Shown piece after piece: positions 34,741-43,689 of a DNA stretch of 64,000 bases. The translations under genes and the position numbers were made by a program. The notes beneath the pieces were generated by a model. The model worked only from the letters and a program-made list of their open reading frames with translations, had not been told where the DNA came from and did not search any database. Every line of letters begins with the position of its first letter. Positions within the stretch are counted from its first letter, which is position 1. The stretch spans positions 124,001 through 188,000 of the forward strand of contig NZ_MECJ01000011.1 of NCBI RefSeq assembly GCF_014596475.1, in the 5' to 3' direction. Source of the DNA: Streptomyces sp. CBMA152 (lineage in GTDB: Bacteria; Actinomycetota; Actinomycetes; Streptomycetales; Streptomycetaceae).

Positions 34741-35148
34741 ATGGAAACTCAGCAGGTCGCGACGGCCGCCCGACTCCTGGCCCACGACACCTTCGACAAC
34801 AAGTGCGTACTCAGGCCGATCATGGACCAGACGACAAGCCGCTGGGCGACGCTGATCATCTCGGCCCTCATCGCGGGCCCGCACCGCTTCGCGCAGTTGC
34901 ACCAACGCGTCGGTGGCATCAGTCAGAAGATGCTGTCGCAGAACCTCAAGGCACTGGCCCGGGCCGGTCTCGTCGACCGCCATGTCGCGCCCACCAATCC
35001 GCCCCAGGTCACCTACACCCTGACAGAGCTCGGTGTCAGCCTGGCCGGGCCGCTGACCGAACTCATCCAGTGGTTCGGCCGCCACGGGGACGAACTCCTG
35101 GCCGCGCAGGAGGAATACGACACCCAGCAGGCTCCGCCGCGCACGTAA
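34741..35148 (+). CDS. HxlR-family regulator
   Basis: 135 residues from ATG 34741 (the adjacent GTG 34738 is possible). No strong ribosome site is seen, so translation may be leaderless. The winged helix runs from SRWATLIISALIAGPHRFAQ through LHQRVGGISQKMLSQNLKAL to the wing TYTLTELG, which is typical of HxlR/MarR-like proteins. A Cys at position 21 (KCVLRPI) could sense aldehydes or electrophiles as in HxlR/HypR. It probably represses the divergent SDR gene. Confidence 0.88.
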   Translation: METQQVATAARLLAHDTFDNKCVLRPIMDQTTSRWATLIISALIAGPHRFAQLHQRVGGISQKMLSQNLKALARAGLVDRHVAPTNPPQVTYTLTELGVSLAGPLTELIQWFGRHGDELLAAQEEYDTQQAPPRT

Positions 35149-35213
35149 CGGCTGCGGCGTGGGCCGGCGTGATTCGGGTGCGGTCGGCTTCGGTGCGCCA
35201 GCAGACTGTCGGC

Positions 35214-35410
35214 ATGGATACGTCTTGGCTCGGCGTTGCCGGGGCAGCTGTGGGAGCCGCTGTCACCGGGGTCGTCCAAGCGCAGGTGCAGCGCAGAAGC
35301 CAGGTCACCTCCGTGAAAAGTTCAGAGGGTTTCGCAAGGAGCTGTCCGCATTCCTGGCCCTCGCCTCAGTAGATCTGAGTCAGAATCTGCCGACGTCGCC
35401 CGGCGGCTGA
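35214..35410 (+). pseudogene. Truncated hypothetical gene with a frameshift
   Basis: ATG 35214 begins MDTSWLGVAGAAVGAAVTGV, a hydrophobic N-terminus seen in some Streptomyces membrane-anchored hypothetical proteins. The frame is lost near 35310, and a second frame continues EKFRGFRKELSAFLALASVD before a stop at 35410. The rest of the gene is gone, and the IS5 scrap follows, so insertion or deletion by the IS probably cut it. Confidence 0.4.
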
Positions 35411-35453
35411 CGCCTGCAACTGGCCCTGACAGAGCCTCTGGACGTGGCGGTGG

Positions 35454-35625
35454 GCGGTATTTGTCGTGGTCGTAGCCGCGGTCGGCGAAGAGCATGTCGG
35501 GGCGCCCGGACACCGGTCTCGTTCCAGGCCGCCAGGCACCGCCAGCAGGTCATGCCCGAGCCGAAGCCGAGCTCCTGCGGCAGATACTCCCACTGGATGC
35601 CGGTATGCAGGACGAACAGGATCAC
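35454..35625 (-). mobile_element. IS5-family transposase, N-terminal fragment with internal deletion
   Basis: ILFVLHTGIQWEYLPQELGF and GSGMTCWRCLAAWNETGV match the start of IS5-type transposases. In a second frame RPDMLFADRGYDHDKYR, from much later in the protein, follows immediately, so the catalytic centre between them is deleted. The C-terminal scrap at 33608-33865 is on the same strand. Together they look like one broken element. Confidence 0.7.
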
Positions 35626-35655
35626 ACCACTTTCGTTAGAGCCGGGTTAGTGCGC

Positions 35656-36657
35656 TCACACCACAAGCCCGAGTTCTCGCCGTGCACGGGTGAGGAAGAC
35701 GCGGACAGGACGTGTGTTGCGGTGGGGTTCAAGGGCAACCGTCAGACCGCGCACATAGCCGCGGGCGCGGTTCGAGTCGACGCGCCGGAGGATGTCGACC
35801 GAGCGATGTCCGAGCGCCAGGGCCTCGTCGAGCTCACCGTTCTGCAGGTGGGCTGTGGCGACAACCGACAGCCGCATTCCGACCGAACGGGTGAAGTCGT
35901 CGGGTGCCATGGCGGTGGCCTGCTCGTTCCAGGTGAGGCACGCGCGCACATTGCCGAGGTCGCGGTAGACCTCGGCCGCGTCGGATGCCAGTCGGGGGTG
36001 GGTCAGGAAATCGATCCACCGTGGGGCGTCGTCCTGTTCCGATGCACGCTCAAGCAGACGTTCCGAGGTGGCCACGGCCGCCGACGCGGAGCGGGCGTCG
36101 CCGGCCCTGGCATGCGCACGGGCTTCGACGAGCCGAGTGAAGGCCAGAACCCGGGCCTTCACTCGGCTTCCACCTTCCTCAACAGAACCTTGTGTCAGAT
36201 CGAGGGCAACGGCAGGGCAGTCTCGGAGGGTTGCCAGCAGCGCCATCGTGGCGAGTATGTAGCAGCTGAGGTCGGTGTCGTCTGCCTGACGGGACCAGCT
36301 CAACGCACGGTCGAAGTGGTGGAAGGCAGCACCGTGCCGACCGACGTCGAGCGCGGCCCAACCCGCCAGTCGCGCCAATTCCGCGCTTACGGAACACAGT
36401 TCGCGCTCCGTCCCCGAAGTGAGCCGGCCACTGAGCAGCGGCACGGCCCCTTTGTCCAACAGGTGGAGGGCTGAACCCGCTTGTACGCTCCCCCCGCCGT
36501 GGCGCGAGTCGTCACGGCGGACGGCCTCCGCGGCCTGCCGTAGAGCCGCCACCTCGCGTCGGCCCACACGGCGCCTCGAACGAGTGGCGGGTGCGCCGGC
36601 CAGGGCCGAGAGGGCAATGGAGCCACTTGCTCCTGAAAGCAGTACGCGACGATCCAC
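35656..36657 (-). CDS. TPR-type regulator lacking an HTH domain
   Basis: 333 residues from the Met at 36657 (MDRRVLLSGAS). The body is all-helical TPR repeats: LHLLDKGAVPLLSGRLTSGT, LARLAGWAALDVGRHGAAF, ARAHARAGDARSASAAV and others. They align with the C-terminal half of the XRE-type gene just downstream in coordinates (36707-38107), for example PLLSGR-T, LARLAGWAA-DVG and ARAHA. The N-terminal HTH of that paralogue is absent. It may act as a partner or a decoy of the paralogue, or be a truncated copy. Probably in the same transcript. Confidence 0.7.
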   Translation of the reverse strand: MDRRVLLSGASGSIALSALAGAPATRSRRRVGRREVAALRQAAEAVRRDDSRHGGGSVQAGSALHLLDKGAVPLLSGRLTSGTERELCSVSAELARLAGWAALDVGRHGAAFHHFDRALSWSRQADDTDLSCYILATMALLATLRDCPAVALDLTQGSVEEGGSRVKARVLAFTRLVEARAHARAGDARSASAAVATSERLLERASEQDDAPRWIDFLTHPRLASDAAEVYRDLGNVRACLTWNEQATAMAPDDFTRSVGMRLSVVATAHLQNGELDEALALGHRSVDILRRVDSNRARGYVRGLTVALEPHRNTRPVRVFLTRARRELGLVV

Positions 36658-36706
36658 GATGCCGACCTCCTGTCGGATTGCCGTTCCTCACTACCCATGA
36701 CAGCGG

Positions 36707-38107
36707 TCATGCGGCTGCCAAGTACCGCCCCAGTCCGCGTACTTCACGGAGATAGGCCGCGACTTCCTTCTCCCGCGGCCACGGCGTCAGTGATGCGGTG
36801 TAGATCTTCAGGTAGTCGAGCCCGCGTACGCTCTGCAGTCGCGAGAACAGCCGTAGGGACTCCCGGCCCAACCGCAGGCTGTGGTCGAGGTCTCCCGACT
36901 GTGCGTGAGCGGTCGCAAGTACGGACAGACGGATTCCACGCGATCGTGTGTAGGCGTCTCCTGGCATTTCACCCAGCGCGTGCCATGCGAAAGTCGCCCG
37001 TGGAAGTCTCAGGTCCCGAAAGATCTCAGCCGCGTCTGTGATGATCCTCTGTCGGCTGAAGAAATCGATCCAGGGGCGCTCACCGTTGCCTTCGCGCGAT
37101 CCACGTTCCTGAAGGCGCTCTGCCAACGCCAGGCAACTCGATGCCTGGCGGGCGTCTCCTCCCTTGGCGTGCGCCCGGGCCTCGATCAGCTTGGCGAATC
37201 CCAGCACCCTTGGATCCGCGGAAGGAACGCGCTCGAACGCGCCCTGGGCCATGTCGATGGCCTCGGAGGTGAATCCGCGCATCATGGCCTGCATGGCCAT
37301 GGTGCTGAGGATGTACGAACCCAAATGCACATTGCTTCCGGCCTTGGCCAGGCGCAGTGCCTGGATGTAATGACGCTGCGCCACCTGGTGCTTTCCGGCG
37401 TCGAAGGCCGTCCACCCCGCGAGCCGGGCCATTTCACCGGTCACGGAGAACAGTTCACGCCCATCGCGTTCGGTGAACCGGCCGCTGAGCAGGGGCGTCA
37501 CCCGCTCGTACAGATACGTGGTGAGCGATTGGGACTTCCATGCCGCACCCCCGAATCGGGAGTCCCACAGCCGTGCCGATTCAGCTGCTTCGTGCAACTC
37601 CTCGATGTGCGAGGGACCGATCGTGATGCGTCCGGAGGACGAGTCCAGCGGCTCGGACGGATTGACCAGCCATCGTGTCACCGGCTCCGAGAACGCCGAG
37701 GCGACGAATGGCGAGGTGGTGAGAAAGTCCCGGCGGTTCAAAGTACTCCAATACGACGAGGCTTCGGCGAGTGCTTCCTGCTGGTTCCTCGGGAAGCGCA
37801 GTCCGGAATCCTGGTCGATCCGGCCGCCCCACTCCATGCCGATTTCGTCCAGGCCAACCGGCCGGCCCAACCCTTCCGAGAGTACGGCGCATATATGCCG
37901 CGGCACGGGCCACCGCGGCCGAACGCCCCGACGGCACCAGTTCGCGACGGAGGTGTGCGTGTAGTCGCAGGCGATCCCCTGTGATTGGCAGATTTCATTC
38001 AGCCGGTGGGCGAGTCTCTTGTGACTGATCCCCGATGCGGTTATCAGACTCTCCAGCTGGGCATTCTGCTGACGTTTGGGGTCCTTCAATTCCGCTACAC
38101 CCGTCAC
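36707..38107 (-). CDS. XRE-family transcriptional regulator with TPR domain
   Basis: 466 residues from GTG 38107, with GGAG 10 nt upstream; GTG 38116 sits too close to that site and the frame above it is not coding-like. The N-terminal HTH is LESLITASGISHKRLAHRLN..., with the actinobacterial SVANWCRRGVRPRW, HIC recognition segment. The remaining ~350 residues are TPR repeats (PLLSGRFTERDGRELFSVTG, MARLAGWTAFDAGKHQVAQR). Such proteins are usually regulators of development or secondary metabolism. The HTH-less paralogue follows in the same direction. Confidence 0.85.
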   Translation of the reverse strand: MTGVAELKDPKRQQNAQLESLITASGISHKRLAHRLNEICQSQGIACDYTHTSVANWCRRGVRPRWPVPRHICAVLSEGLGRPVGLDEIGMEWGGRIDQDSGLRFPRNQQEALAEASSYWSTLNRRDFLTTSPFVASAFSEPVTRWLVNPSEPLDSSSGRITIGPSHIEELHEAAESARLWDSRFGGAAWKSQSLTTYLYERVTPLLSGRFTERDGRELFSVTGEMARLAGWTAFDAGKHQVAQRHYIQALRLAKAGSNVHLGSYILSTMAMQAMMRGFTSEAIDMAQGAFERVPSADPRVLGFAKLIEARAHAKGGDARQASSCLALAERLQERGSREGNGERPWIDFFSRQRIITDAAEIFRDLRLPRATFAWHALGEMPGDAYTRSRGIRLSVLATAHAQSGDLDHSLRLGRESLRLFSRLQSVRGLDYLKIYTASLTPWPREKEVAAYLREVRGLGRYLAAA

Positions 38108-38274
38108 GTCCGCCACACTCCTTCTGGGCCGACTGCGTCTGAACACCAGGATAGCCACGCGGAGTTGGCATGAGCCGCCCTCACGACATATGAGCCCCCC
38201 TGTGAGCCCTGCCCCGACCTCGGCCGCCCCTGGTCCCCTGTCGAAGTGGAAGGCCGTGGAAAGGGGATGCTCGA

Positions 38275-38730
38275 ATGACACGAAAACACCGTGTACGCAG
38301 CCGCGTCACGGAAAGCAGGAAGAGCGATTCCGCTCGCTCCCGAAGCCGGTCGGCTCATGGATCCGAGCTGCTGACCGCTCTGCTCTGTGCCTACGTCCCC
38401 GTGGTGCAGGAGTTACCTTTCCTGCCCCAACGGGTGGCCGACATCCTGGCCCTGTTCGGCATACTGCTCATGCTTCTCCCCTGCGGAACCGGCCGCTTGC
38501 CCGACGGCAGTGAGCAAATCGCTCGTCGGGCGCCCCGGATCCGGCAGCGTCGCCCTCGGGTGAGGCGCGGTTCTCCTGACCGGGTGGGACGCCGTCTTCG
38601 TGCAGCACGAGGACGTGCAGGCTCAGTCCCGGCTGCCGGCCGCGTCAGCGGCGTCCCGCGCGGGTCAACGCGGCCTCGGCCTGAGCGGCCATGTTGGCGA
38701 CGAGATCGGTCGCCGAGGGCAGGTCGTTGA
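38275..38730 (+). other. Possible small membrane-protein gene (uncertain)
   Basis: ATG 38275 has AAGGGG 8 nt upstream and the frame contains a hydrophobic stretch LPFLPQRVADILALFGILLM. The last third overlaps the nitronate monooxygenase gene antisense and is not coding-like (Arg-rich). A shorter real gene ending by frameshift is possible. Confidence 0.25.
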
Positions 38731-39604
38731 TGAGGTCGACGGCCTCGCCCGCCCAGACCGGCCGCGGGGGGATCGCGCCGCGCGCCACGTCGTCCTGGTA
38801 GTCCTGACGGGCTTGGGGGTCGGCGGCGAGTTCGGCCTCCCGGCCGCGCCAGCGGTCGAGGTAGGGGTGGCCGAGGGTGCGGGCGAGGTACTTGGACGGC
38901 CAGCGGGAACCGCGCGCGATGTCCAACACCCTGCTGAGCTCGGTGTCCTGCCCTCGCCCCTCGACGATCGCCCGGGTGATGGAGGGATCGACCAGGGCCT
39001 CGGTGGTGGCCTGGAAGCGGGTGCCGACGAGCGCTCCGGCAGCGCCCAACACCAGAGCCGCCGCCACACCGCGTCCATCGGCGATGCCGCCCGCCGCCAG
39101 TACCGGCACCGGATCCACGAGATCCACCACCGCGGGCACGAACGGCAACGTGGACCGCCCGCGCGCGGCTCCGTGCCCGCCGCTCTCGGTTCCCTGCGCC
39201 ACGATCACATCGGCGCCCAGGTCCGCGGCCTGCCTGGCCTCCTCCAGATCGGTGACCTGGAGGATCAGCAGGGCCCCGGCCCGGCGGACCTGCTCCGCGT
39301 ACGGGCTCGGGTCACCGAAGGACAGCATCACCGCCCTGGGCCCGTAACTCAGCGCCAACTCCACGGCGGCGAGATCGATCCCCCAGGTCAGGAAGCCGAC
39401 ACCCCACGGCCTACCGGTGTCCGCGACGATCGGCACCTCACGTGCCAGCCACTCCGGATCCCCGTCCCCGCTGCCCAGAATCCCGAACCCGCCACCACGG
39501 CAGACGGCTGTGGCCAGCGCACCACCGGCCGAACCACCCATCGGCGCGAGCGCGATCGGGTATCGCACGCCGAACATGTCGGTGAACGCCGTCGACAACA
39601 CCAT
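38645..39604 (-). CDS. Nitronate monooxygenase-like flavoprotein
   Basis: 319 residues from ATG 39604. It has the FMN TIM-barrel features of the NMO/2-nitropropane dioxygenase family: IALAPMGGSAGGALATAVCR near the N-terminus, AQGTESGGHGAARG in the middle and AAGGIADGRGVAAALVLGAAG later. The conserved His in the GG-H-G segment is in place. It follows the 2-methylisoborneol genes in the same direction, but a strong hairpin separates it from the methyltransferase gene, so it may be independent. True substrate unknown. Confidence 0.88.
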   Translation of the reverse strand: MVLSTAFTDMFGVRYPIALAPMGGSAGGALATAVCRGGGFGILGSGDGDPEWLAREVPIVADTGRPWGVGFLTWGIDLAAVELALSYGPRAVMLSFGDPSPYAEQVRRAGALLILQVTDLEEARQAADLGADVIVAQGTESGGHGAARGRSTLPFVPAVVDLVDPVPVLAAGGIADGRGVAAALVLGAAGALVGTRFQATTEALVDPSITRAIVEGRGQDTELSRVLDIARGSRWPSKYLARTLGHPYLDRWRGREAELAADPQARQDYQDDVARGAIPPRPVWAGEAVDLINDLPSATDLVANMAAQAEAALTRAGRR

Positions 39605-39650
39605 CGCCACCCCATCGTCATTCCGTAGGCCTGCGTGCCTGTTCCGCCCG

Positions 39651-39672
39651 CGCCCCCGCCGAGGCGGGGGCG
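39651..39672 (-). terminator. Hairpin between GPP methyltransferase and NMO-like gene
   Basis: CGCCCCCGCC (39651-39660) pairs with GGCGGGGGCG (39663-39672). It lies 24 nt past the methyltransferase stop and probably ends the 2-methylisoborneol transcript. Confidence 0.7.
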
Positions 39673-39696
39673 ACATGAGCCTTACGGATGACGATG

Positions 39697-40560
39697 TCAG
39701 ACGCGGTCGGCCGCGATGAGGAGGTAGTGGAAGCTGCCCTCGCGGTACGCGGTCAGGAACGGGTCCTCGACGCCGGTGGCGAGGGAGGACTGGGCGCGCA
39801 GCTCCCAGTACGGGATCGTGGCGGCCGTGAGATCGACGACGTTCATGGGGACGAGACCGTTGGCGGCCATGGCCTTGAAGTAGGCGCTGCGCGGGTGGAT
39901 GTTGCACGTGTAGTGCTCGTCGATCCGGCTGACCGCCTTGGAGCGGCCACCGGTCACGTCGTTGTAGCAACCGGTGATGACGACGTAACGACCGCCGAAG
40001 GCCAGCTGGCGCGCGTGCTCGGCGAAGAGCTCGAACAGGTCCACGTACATGGTGGACTCGTTGTTCCAGATGCCCTGGAAGGCGCCGGTCGGGAAGCCGG
40101 TGTCCAGCATGTTGCGGAAGTGGTAGCGCACCTTGTCGTCCACACCGCGCTTGCGGGCCTCGCCGTTGGCGAAGTCGACCTGGGACTGGGAGATGGACAC
40201 ACCGTCGACCTGGCAGCCGAAGCGCGCGTTGGCCATGATGCTGGAGCCGCCCCGGCCGCAGCCGGCGTCGAGGAGACGGTGCTCGGGGGCGATGGGTCCG
40301 AGGTGGTCGAGCAGGACGTCCGCCTGCGCGGACTCCAGCCGGTGCAGCTCCTCGATGATGCGTGCGTCGCGGGTCTCCTGCGGGCCTTCCAGCACCGAGG
40401 GGTCGTAATCGCCGATCCCGTAGTGGTGGTGGTAGAGGCCGTCGACGTCGCCCAGGCTCAGGTTGACCGGGTCCTTCTCGTTGTTCCAGTACTCGGCGAC
40501 GGACTTCTGGTAGGCCGTGCGCAGCACCGGGGCGGTGGAGGAGGTGGGCGTGGTCGTCAT
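39697..40560 (-). CDS. Geranyl diphosphate 2-C-methyltransferase
   Basis: 287 residues from ATG 40560. SAM motif I is LLDAGCGRGGSS (96-107), and the N-terminal AEYWNNEKDPVNLSLGDVDG and WNNESTMYVDLFELFAEHAR segments match the GPP C-methyltransferase that makes 2-methyl-GPP (SCO7701 in S. coelicolor). It supplies the substrate of MIB synthase, which is encoded just upstream. Gene order encapsulin-synthase-methyltransferase is the known operon. It follows the synthase stop by 81 nt. Confidence 0.93.
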   Translation of the reverse strand: MTTTPTSSTAPVLRTAYQKSVAEYWNNEKDPVNLSLGDVDGLYHHHYGIGDYDPSVLEGPQETRDARIIEELHRLESAQADVLLDHLGPIAPEHRLLDAGCGRGGSSIMANARFGCQVDGVSISQSQVDFANGEARKRGVDDKVRYHFRNMLDTGFPTGAFQGIWNNESTMYVDLFELFAEHARQLAFGGRYVVITGCYNDVTGGRSKAVSRIDEHYTCNIHPRSAYFKAMAANGLVPMNVVDLTAATIPYWELRAQSSLATGVEDPFLTAYREGSFHYLLIAADRV

Positions 40561-40641
40561 ATGTGGACTCCTTGCTGCATGCGGGGATGACCGCGTCGGT
40601 GATGACAAAAACAAAGTCGGTGATGACACAGGAAGGTGGGC

Positions 40642-41835
40642 TCAGGCCTCGTTGTAGCGCAGGCTGCCGCTGTGCCATTCGCGGTTGCCGCCGAGCCAGG
40701 CCCAGACTCCCGCGAGGAAGCGGCACAGTTGAGGCGATCCGGCGACGGCGAGGGCCGCGGCCTCCGTCTCGAAGGTGCGCACCAGCTCGTCGTGGATCGC
40801 CACGCTCCGCTCGACCGCCTCGCGCGGTGAGCACCGCTCTTCCTCGGCGATCACGGTGGGCAGGTTGAACTCCACGCCGGAGGAGTGGTGCTCCTTGGCC
40901 ATCGAGTACAGGTCGTTGACGAGCGTGCTGGCCGTGGCGGCCATCGTCACGGCCCGGCGGACCCGTGGGTCGCCGTACTCGGAGGCCGTCAGCGGCTGAC
41001 CACCGACCACGTCGACGAGTGCGATACAGGGCAGGAAGCTGTTGATCTGACGGTGTGCCAGATACTCGCGGACGGTGGGCATATACCCACGCGAGCGCCA
41101 GGAGCCCTCCTGCCCGTACCCCACGAACAGCACGGCGACCTCATGGCGGAGCCTTGCCACCTGGGAGGAGTCCGCATACGTGGACAGGTCCCGCAGCCCC
41201 GCCCGCAGGGCGACCCGTACGGGGTCGTCGCGCATGTCCTGCTCCCACGCGGACGCGTAACCGCCCGGCAGGTGGGCCGGGTCGAGCGCCGCGTAGGCGA
41301 GACCGAGGTGCGAGCCGAGGAGTTCGGGCCGCGACCCCATCGTCTCGTCGTCGCAGTAGTAGTCGTCGGTGGCCCACTCCGCCAGCGCGCACTTGGCCGC
41401 GGCGAGGAGCCGCTCCGGGTCGTCGCTGTCGGGGTGGGCCAGCATCATCAGGCGCCCGAAGTCGGCCGCGCGTACCCGGTCGAGGCGCCCGGAGTAGAGC
41501 CCGATCTCCTCGGCCCAGTCCACCAGCCGGTCGTTGACCTCCTGGCCGAGCGCCGGGTCGTCCCGTATCGCGGGCGGACAGTACAGCTCGGGGACACCGC
41601 CGGCGCGCTCCGCCGGGGCGTCGTCGGCCGGTTTGCGGGCCGCGATACGGGCGGCGGACGTGCCCAGGCCCGTCGGCCCGGTGGGCACGAGGGTGCCCAC
41701 CGGCCGGAAGGCGGATCCCGGCAGCGCCTGCGGGGCCGAAGGACGGATTCCCTCGCTCTGGGTGAGGAGCGTGGCGACGAGTCGCGCCACCGGGTGGCGA
41801 GCCGCGGGCGCGGTCATCCGGGACAGCTGTGACAC
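40642..41835 (-). CDS. 2-methylisoborneol synthase
   Basis: About 397 residues from GTG 41835; ATG 41817 is an alternative. Class I terpene cyclase motifs: Asp-rich DDYYCDDE (157-164) and NSE/DTE-type NDLYSMAKE (307-315). The first ~80 residues are Pro/Ala/Gly-rich and probably disordered (SEGIRPSAPQALPGSAFRPV). In related operons this N-terminal segment targets the enzyme into the encapsulin shell. It converts 2-methyl-GPP into the earthy odorant 2-MIB. It sits 53 nt after the encapsulin stop in the same operon. Confidence 0.94.
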   Translation of the reverse strand: MSQLSRMTAPAARHPVARLVATLLTQSEGIRPSAPQALPGSAFRPVGTLVPTGPTGLGTSAARIAARKPADDAPAERAGGVPELYCPPAIRDDPALGQEVNDRLVDWAEEIGLYSGRLDRVRAADFGRLMMLAHPDSDDPERLLAAAKCALAEWATDDYYCDDETMGSRPELLGSHLGLAYAALDPAHLPGGYASAWEQDMRDDPVRVALRAGLRDLSTYADSSQVARLRHEVAVLFVGYGQEGSWRSRGYMPTVREYLAHRQINSFLPCIALVDVVGGQPLTASEYGDPRVRRAVTMAATASTLVNDLYSMAKEHHSSGVEFNLPTVIAEEERCSPREAVERSVAIHDELVRTFETEAAALAVAGSPQLCRFLAGVWAWLGGNREWHSGSLRYNEA

Positions 41836-41888
41836 CGGTTCTTCTTCTCCGTTCGCGCCGTTGACGTCAGGTGGGGGTGCGGTGGACG

Positions 41889-43307
41889 TCAGGACGGGCT
41901 GTGGAAGACCTCGACGTTCTCCAGAACGCCGAGTGCGTCGGGCACGAGAACGGCCGCCGAGTAGTAGGTGCTGACCAGATAGGAGATCAGAGCCTGGTCG
42001 TTGATGCCCATGAACCGCACGTTGAGGCCGGGCTCGTACTCGTCGGGGATGCCCGTCTGGCGCAGGCCGACGACGCCTTCCTCGGCCTCGCCCAGGCGCA
42101 TCGCGAGGATGGCGGAGGTGCCCTCGTCCGAGACGGGTATCTTGCCGCAGGGCAGGATCGGTACGCCGCGCCAGGCGGGCACCGGGTGGCCGTTCATGTC
42201 GGCGGTGTCGAACGACAGGCCCCGCTTGTTGCACTCGCGGCCGAAGGCGGAGATGGCCCGGGGGTGCGCGAAGAACGCCTTCGTCCCGCGCCGCATGCTC
42301 AGCAGCTCGTCCATGTCGTCCGGAGTGGGCGGACCGGAGTGGGTGGAGATGCGCTGGCTGTAGTCGGCGTTGTGCAGCAGGCCGAACTCGGGGTTGTTGA
42401 CCAGCTCGGACTCCTGGCGTTCGCGCAGGGCCTCGATGGTGAGCCGCAGCTGCTGCTCGATCTGGTCCATCGGGTCGTTGTAGAGGTCAGCGACCCGGCT
42501 GTGCACGCGCAGGATCGTCTGGGCCACGCTCAACTCGTACTCGCGCGGGTCGAGTTCGTAGTCGACGAAGGTCCCCGGGATCACCGGCTCACCGGTGTGG
42601 CCGGACGCGAGGGCGATGTTCGCCTCGCCCCTCTTGTTCTGCGGCCGCGTCTTCTCGGCCTGACGCCGCCGGACGTGGTCGCGCAACCCGTCGTGGCGGT
42701 CGGCCACTTCCTCGTACGCGGCACGGGGCAGGGCCAGCACCGTACACGCGGTCATCGCGCGCGCCGTGAAGTCCCACTCCCCCGGCTCCTCGGCCACCGC
42801 CTGCCCGCCGAAGAACCCGCCGTCGGACAGCACACCACGGCGGGTCTCCTCGCCGTAGCTTCCGGTGCCGACCTTCTCGACCTTGCCGTGCACGATCAGA
42901 TACACGTGGTCGACGGCCCCGCCCTGTTCGGCGATCAGCTGGCCGGGTCCGTACTGCTGCTGACGGCACCGGTCGGCGAGCGCCCGCAGCGCCCTGTCGT
43001 CCTCGAACCCCCGCAGCAGCGGGAGTTCTCCCAGCTCAGCCGGTACGACCCGGACCGCGCTCCCCTCCTGGACGAAGGTGACCCGGCCGTCGCCGACCTC
43101 GTACACCAGGCGCCGGTTGACCCGGTACGCGCCGCCCTTCACCTCCACCCAGGGCAGCATGCGCGTCAGCCACCGCGAGCTGATGCCCTGCATCTGCGGG
43201 ACGCTCTTGGTGGTGGTCGACAGGTTCCGCGCGGCGGCGACACCCAGGCTGAGCTGTGCCCGCCCGGCCGGCCCCTCAAGCTCCTGCCCGTACGCTCCGG
43301 TCGACAT
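41889..43307 (-). CDS. Family 2B encapsulin shell protein with cNMP-binding-like domain
   Basis: 472 residues from ATG 43307 with GGGAGGGACC upstream. N- and C-terminal parts have the HK97-type encapsulin sequence pattern ([20 protein letters not shown] early; [20 protein letters not shown], then [20 protein letters not shown] late). A cyclic-nucleotide-binding-like domain lies at about 93-215 ([20 protein letters not shown], then [11 protein letters not shown]). It belongs to the family of SCO7699/EshA and should form the nanocompartment that houses MIB synthase. First gene of the operon. Confidence 0.93.
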   Translation of the reverse strand: MSTGAYGQELEGPAGRAQLSLGVAAARNLSTTTKSVPQMQGISSRWLTRMLPWVEVKGGAYRVNRRLVYEVGDGRVTFVQEGSAVRVVPAELGELPLLRGFEDDRALRALADRCRQQQYGPGQLIAEQGGAVDHVYLIVHGKVEKVGTGSYGEETRRGVLSDGGFFGGQAVAEEPGEWDFTARAMTACTVLALPRAAYEEVADRHDGLRDHVRRRQAEKTRPQNKRGEANIALASGHTGEPVIPGTFVDYELDPREYELSVAQTILRVHSRVADLYNDPMDQIEQQLRLTIEALRERQESELVNNPEFGLLHNADYSQRISTHSGPPTPDDMDELLSMRRGTKAFFAHPRAISAFGRECNKRGLSFDTADMNGHPVPAWRGVPILPCGKIPVSDEGTSAILAMRLGEAEEGVVGLRQTGIPDEYEPGLNVRFMGINDQALISYLVSTYYSAAVLVPDALGVLENVEVFHSPS

Positions 43308-43689
43308 CCTGGTCCCTCCCATTGGGGCGCATGCGTCAAGAAGGAGCCCCCGGAGTTACCCGATCGGGTGACAAGAGGCTCCTGGGGCGCAAGTGAACCA
43401 GCGGGTATTGATGTTGGTCGAGACGGCGGATGACATACCGACGGGTTTACGCCACCGACTGCATGGCCTGTCGCGTCACGCCATCCCGAAATGGAGTGAC
43501 CAGGGCGCCGGTTATGCTCAATTTACCGATACTTTGATCAAGCTGTTGTGGGTACGGCACGGGGGCGGAGACGGGTGCGCGCGCTGTCGGCGAGGTGGCC
43601 GATAATGGACGATCAAGATCCGTTTCCGCCCTCGGTGGAGCGCGCGCGCAACAGCCGTCTCCGGGGTGCTGACCTGCGGCGACATGCAA
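43308..43689. other. Promoter region of the 2-methylisoborneol operon
   Basis: About 380 nt upstream of the encapsulin start with no supported gene on either strand. It must carry the minus-strand promoter of the MIB operon; no operator symmetry stood out. Confidence 0.4.

Noticed and set aside
39605..40834. Upstream extension of the nitronate monooxygenase frame to 40834
   Set aside because: The extension lies across the GPP methyltransferase gene in another frame; the family N-terminus (IALAPMGG) begins just after ATG 39604.
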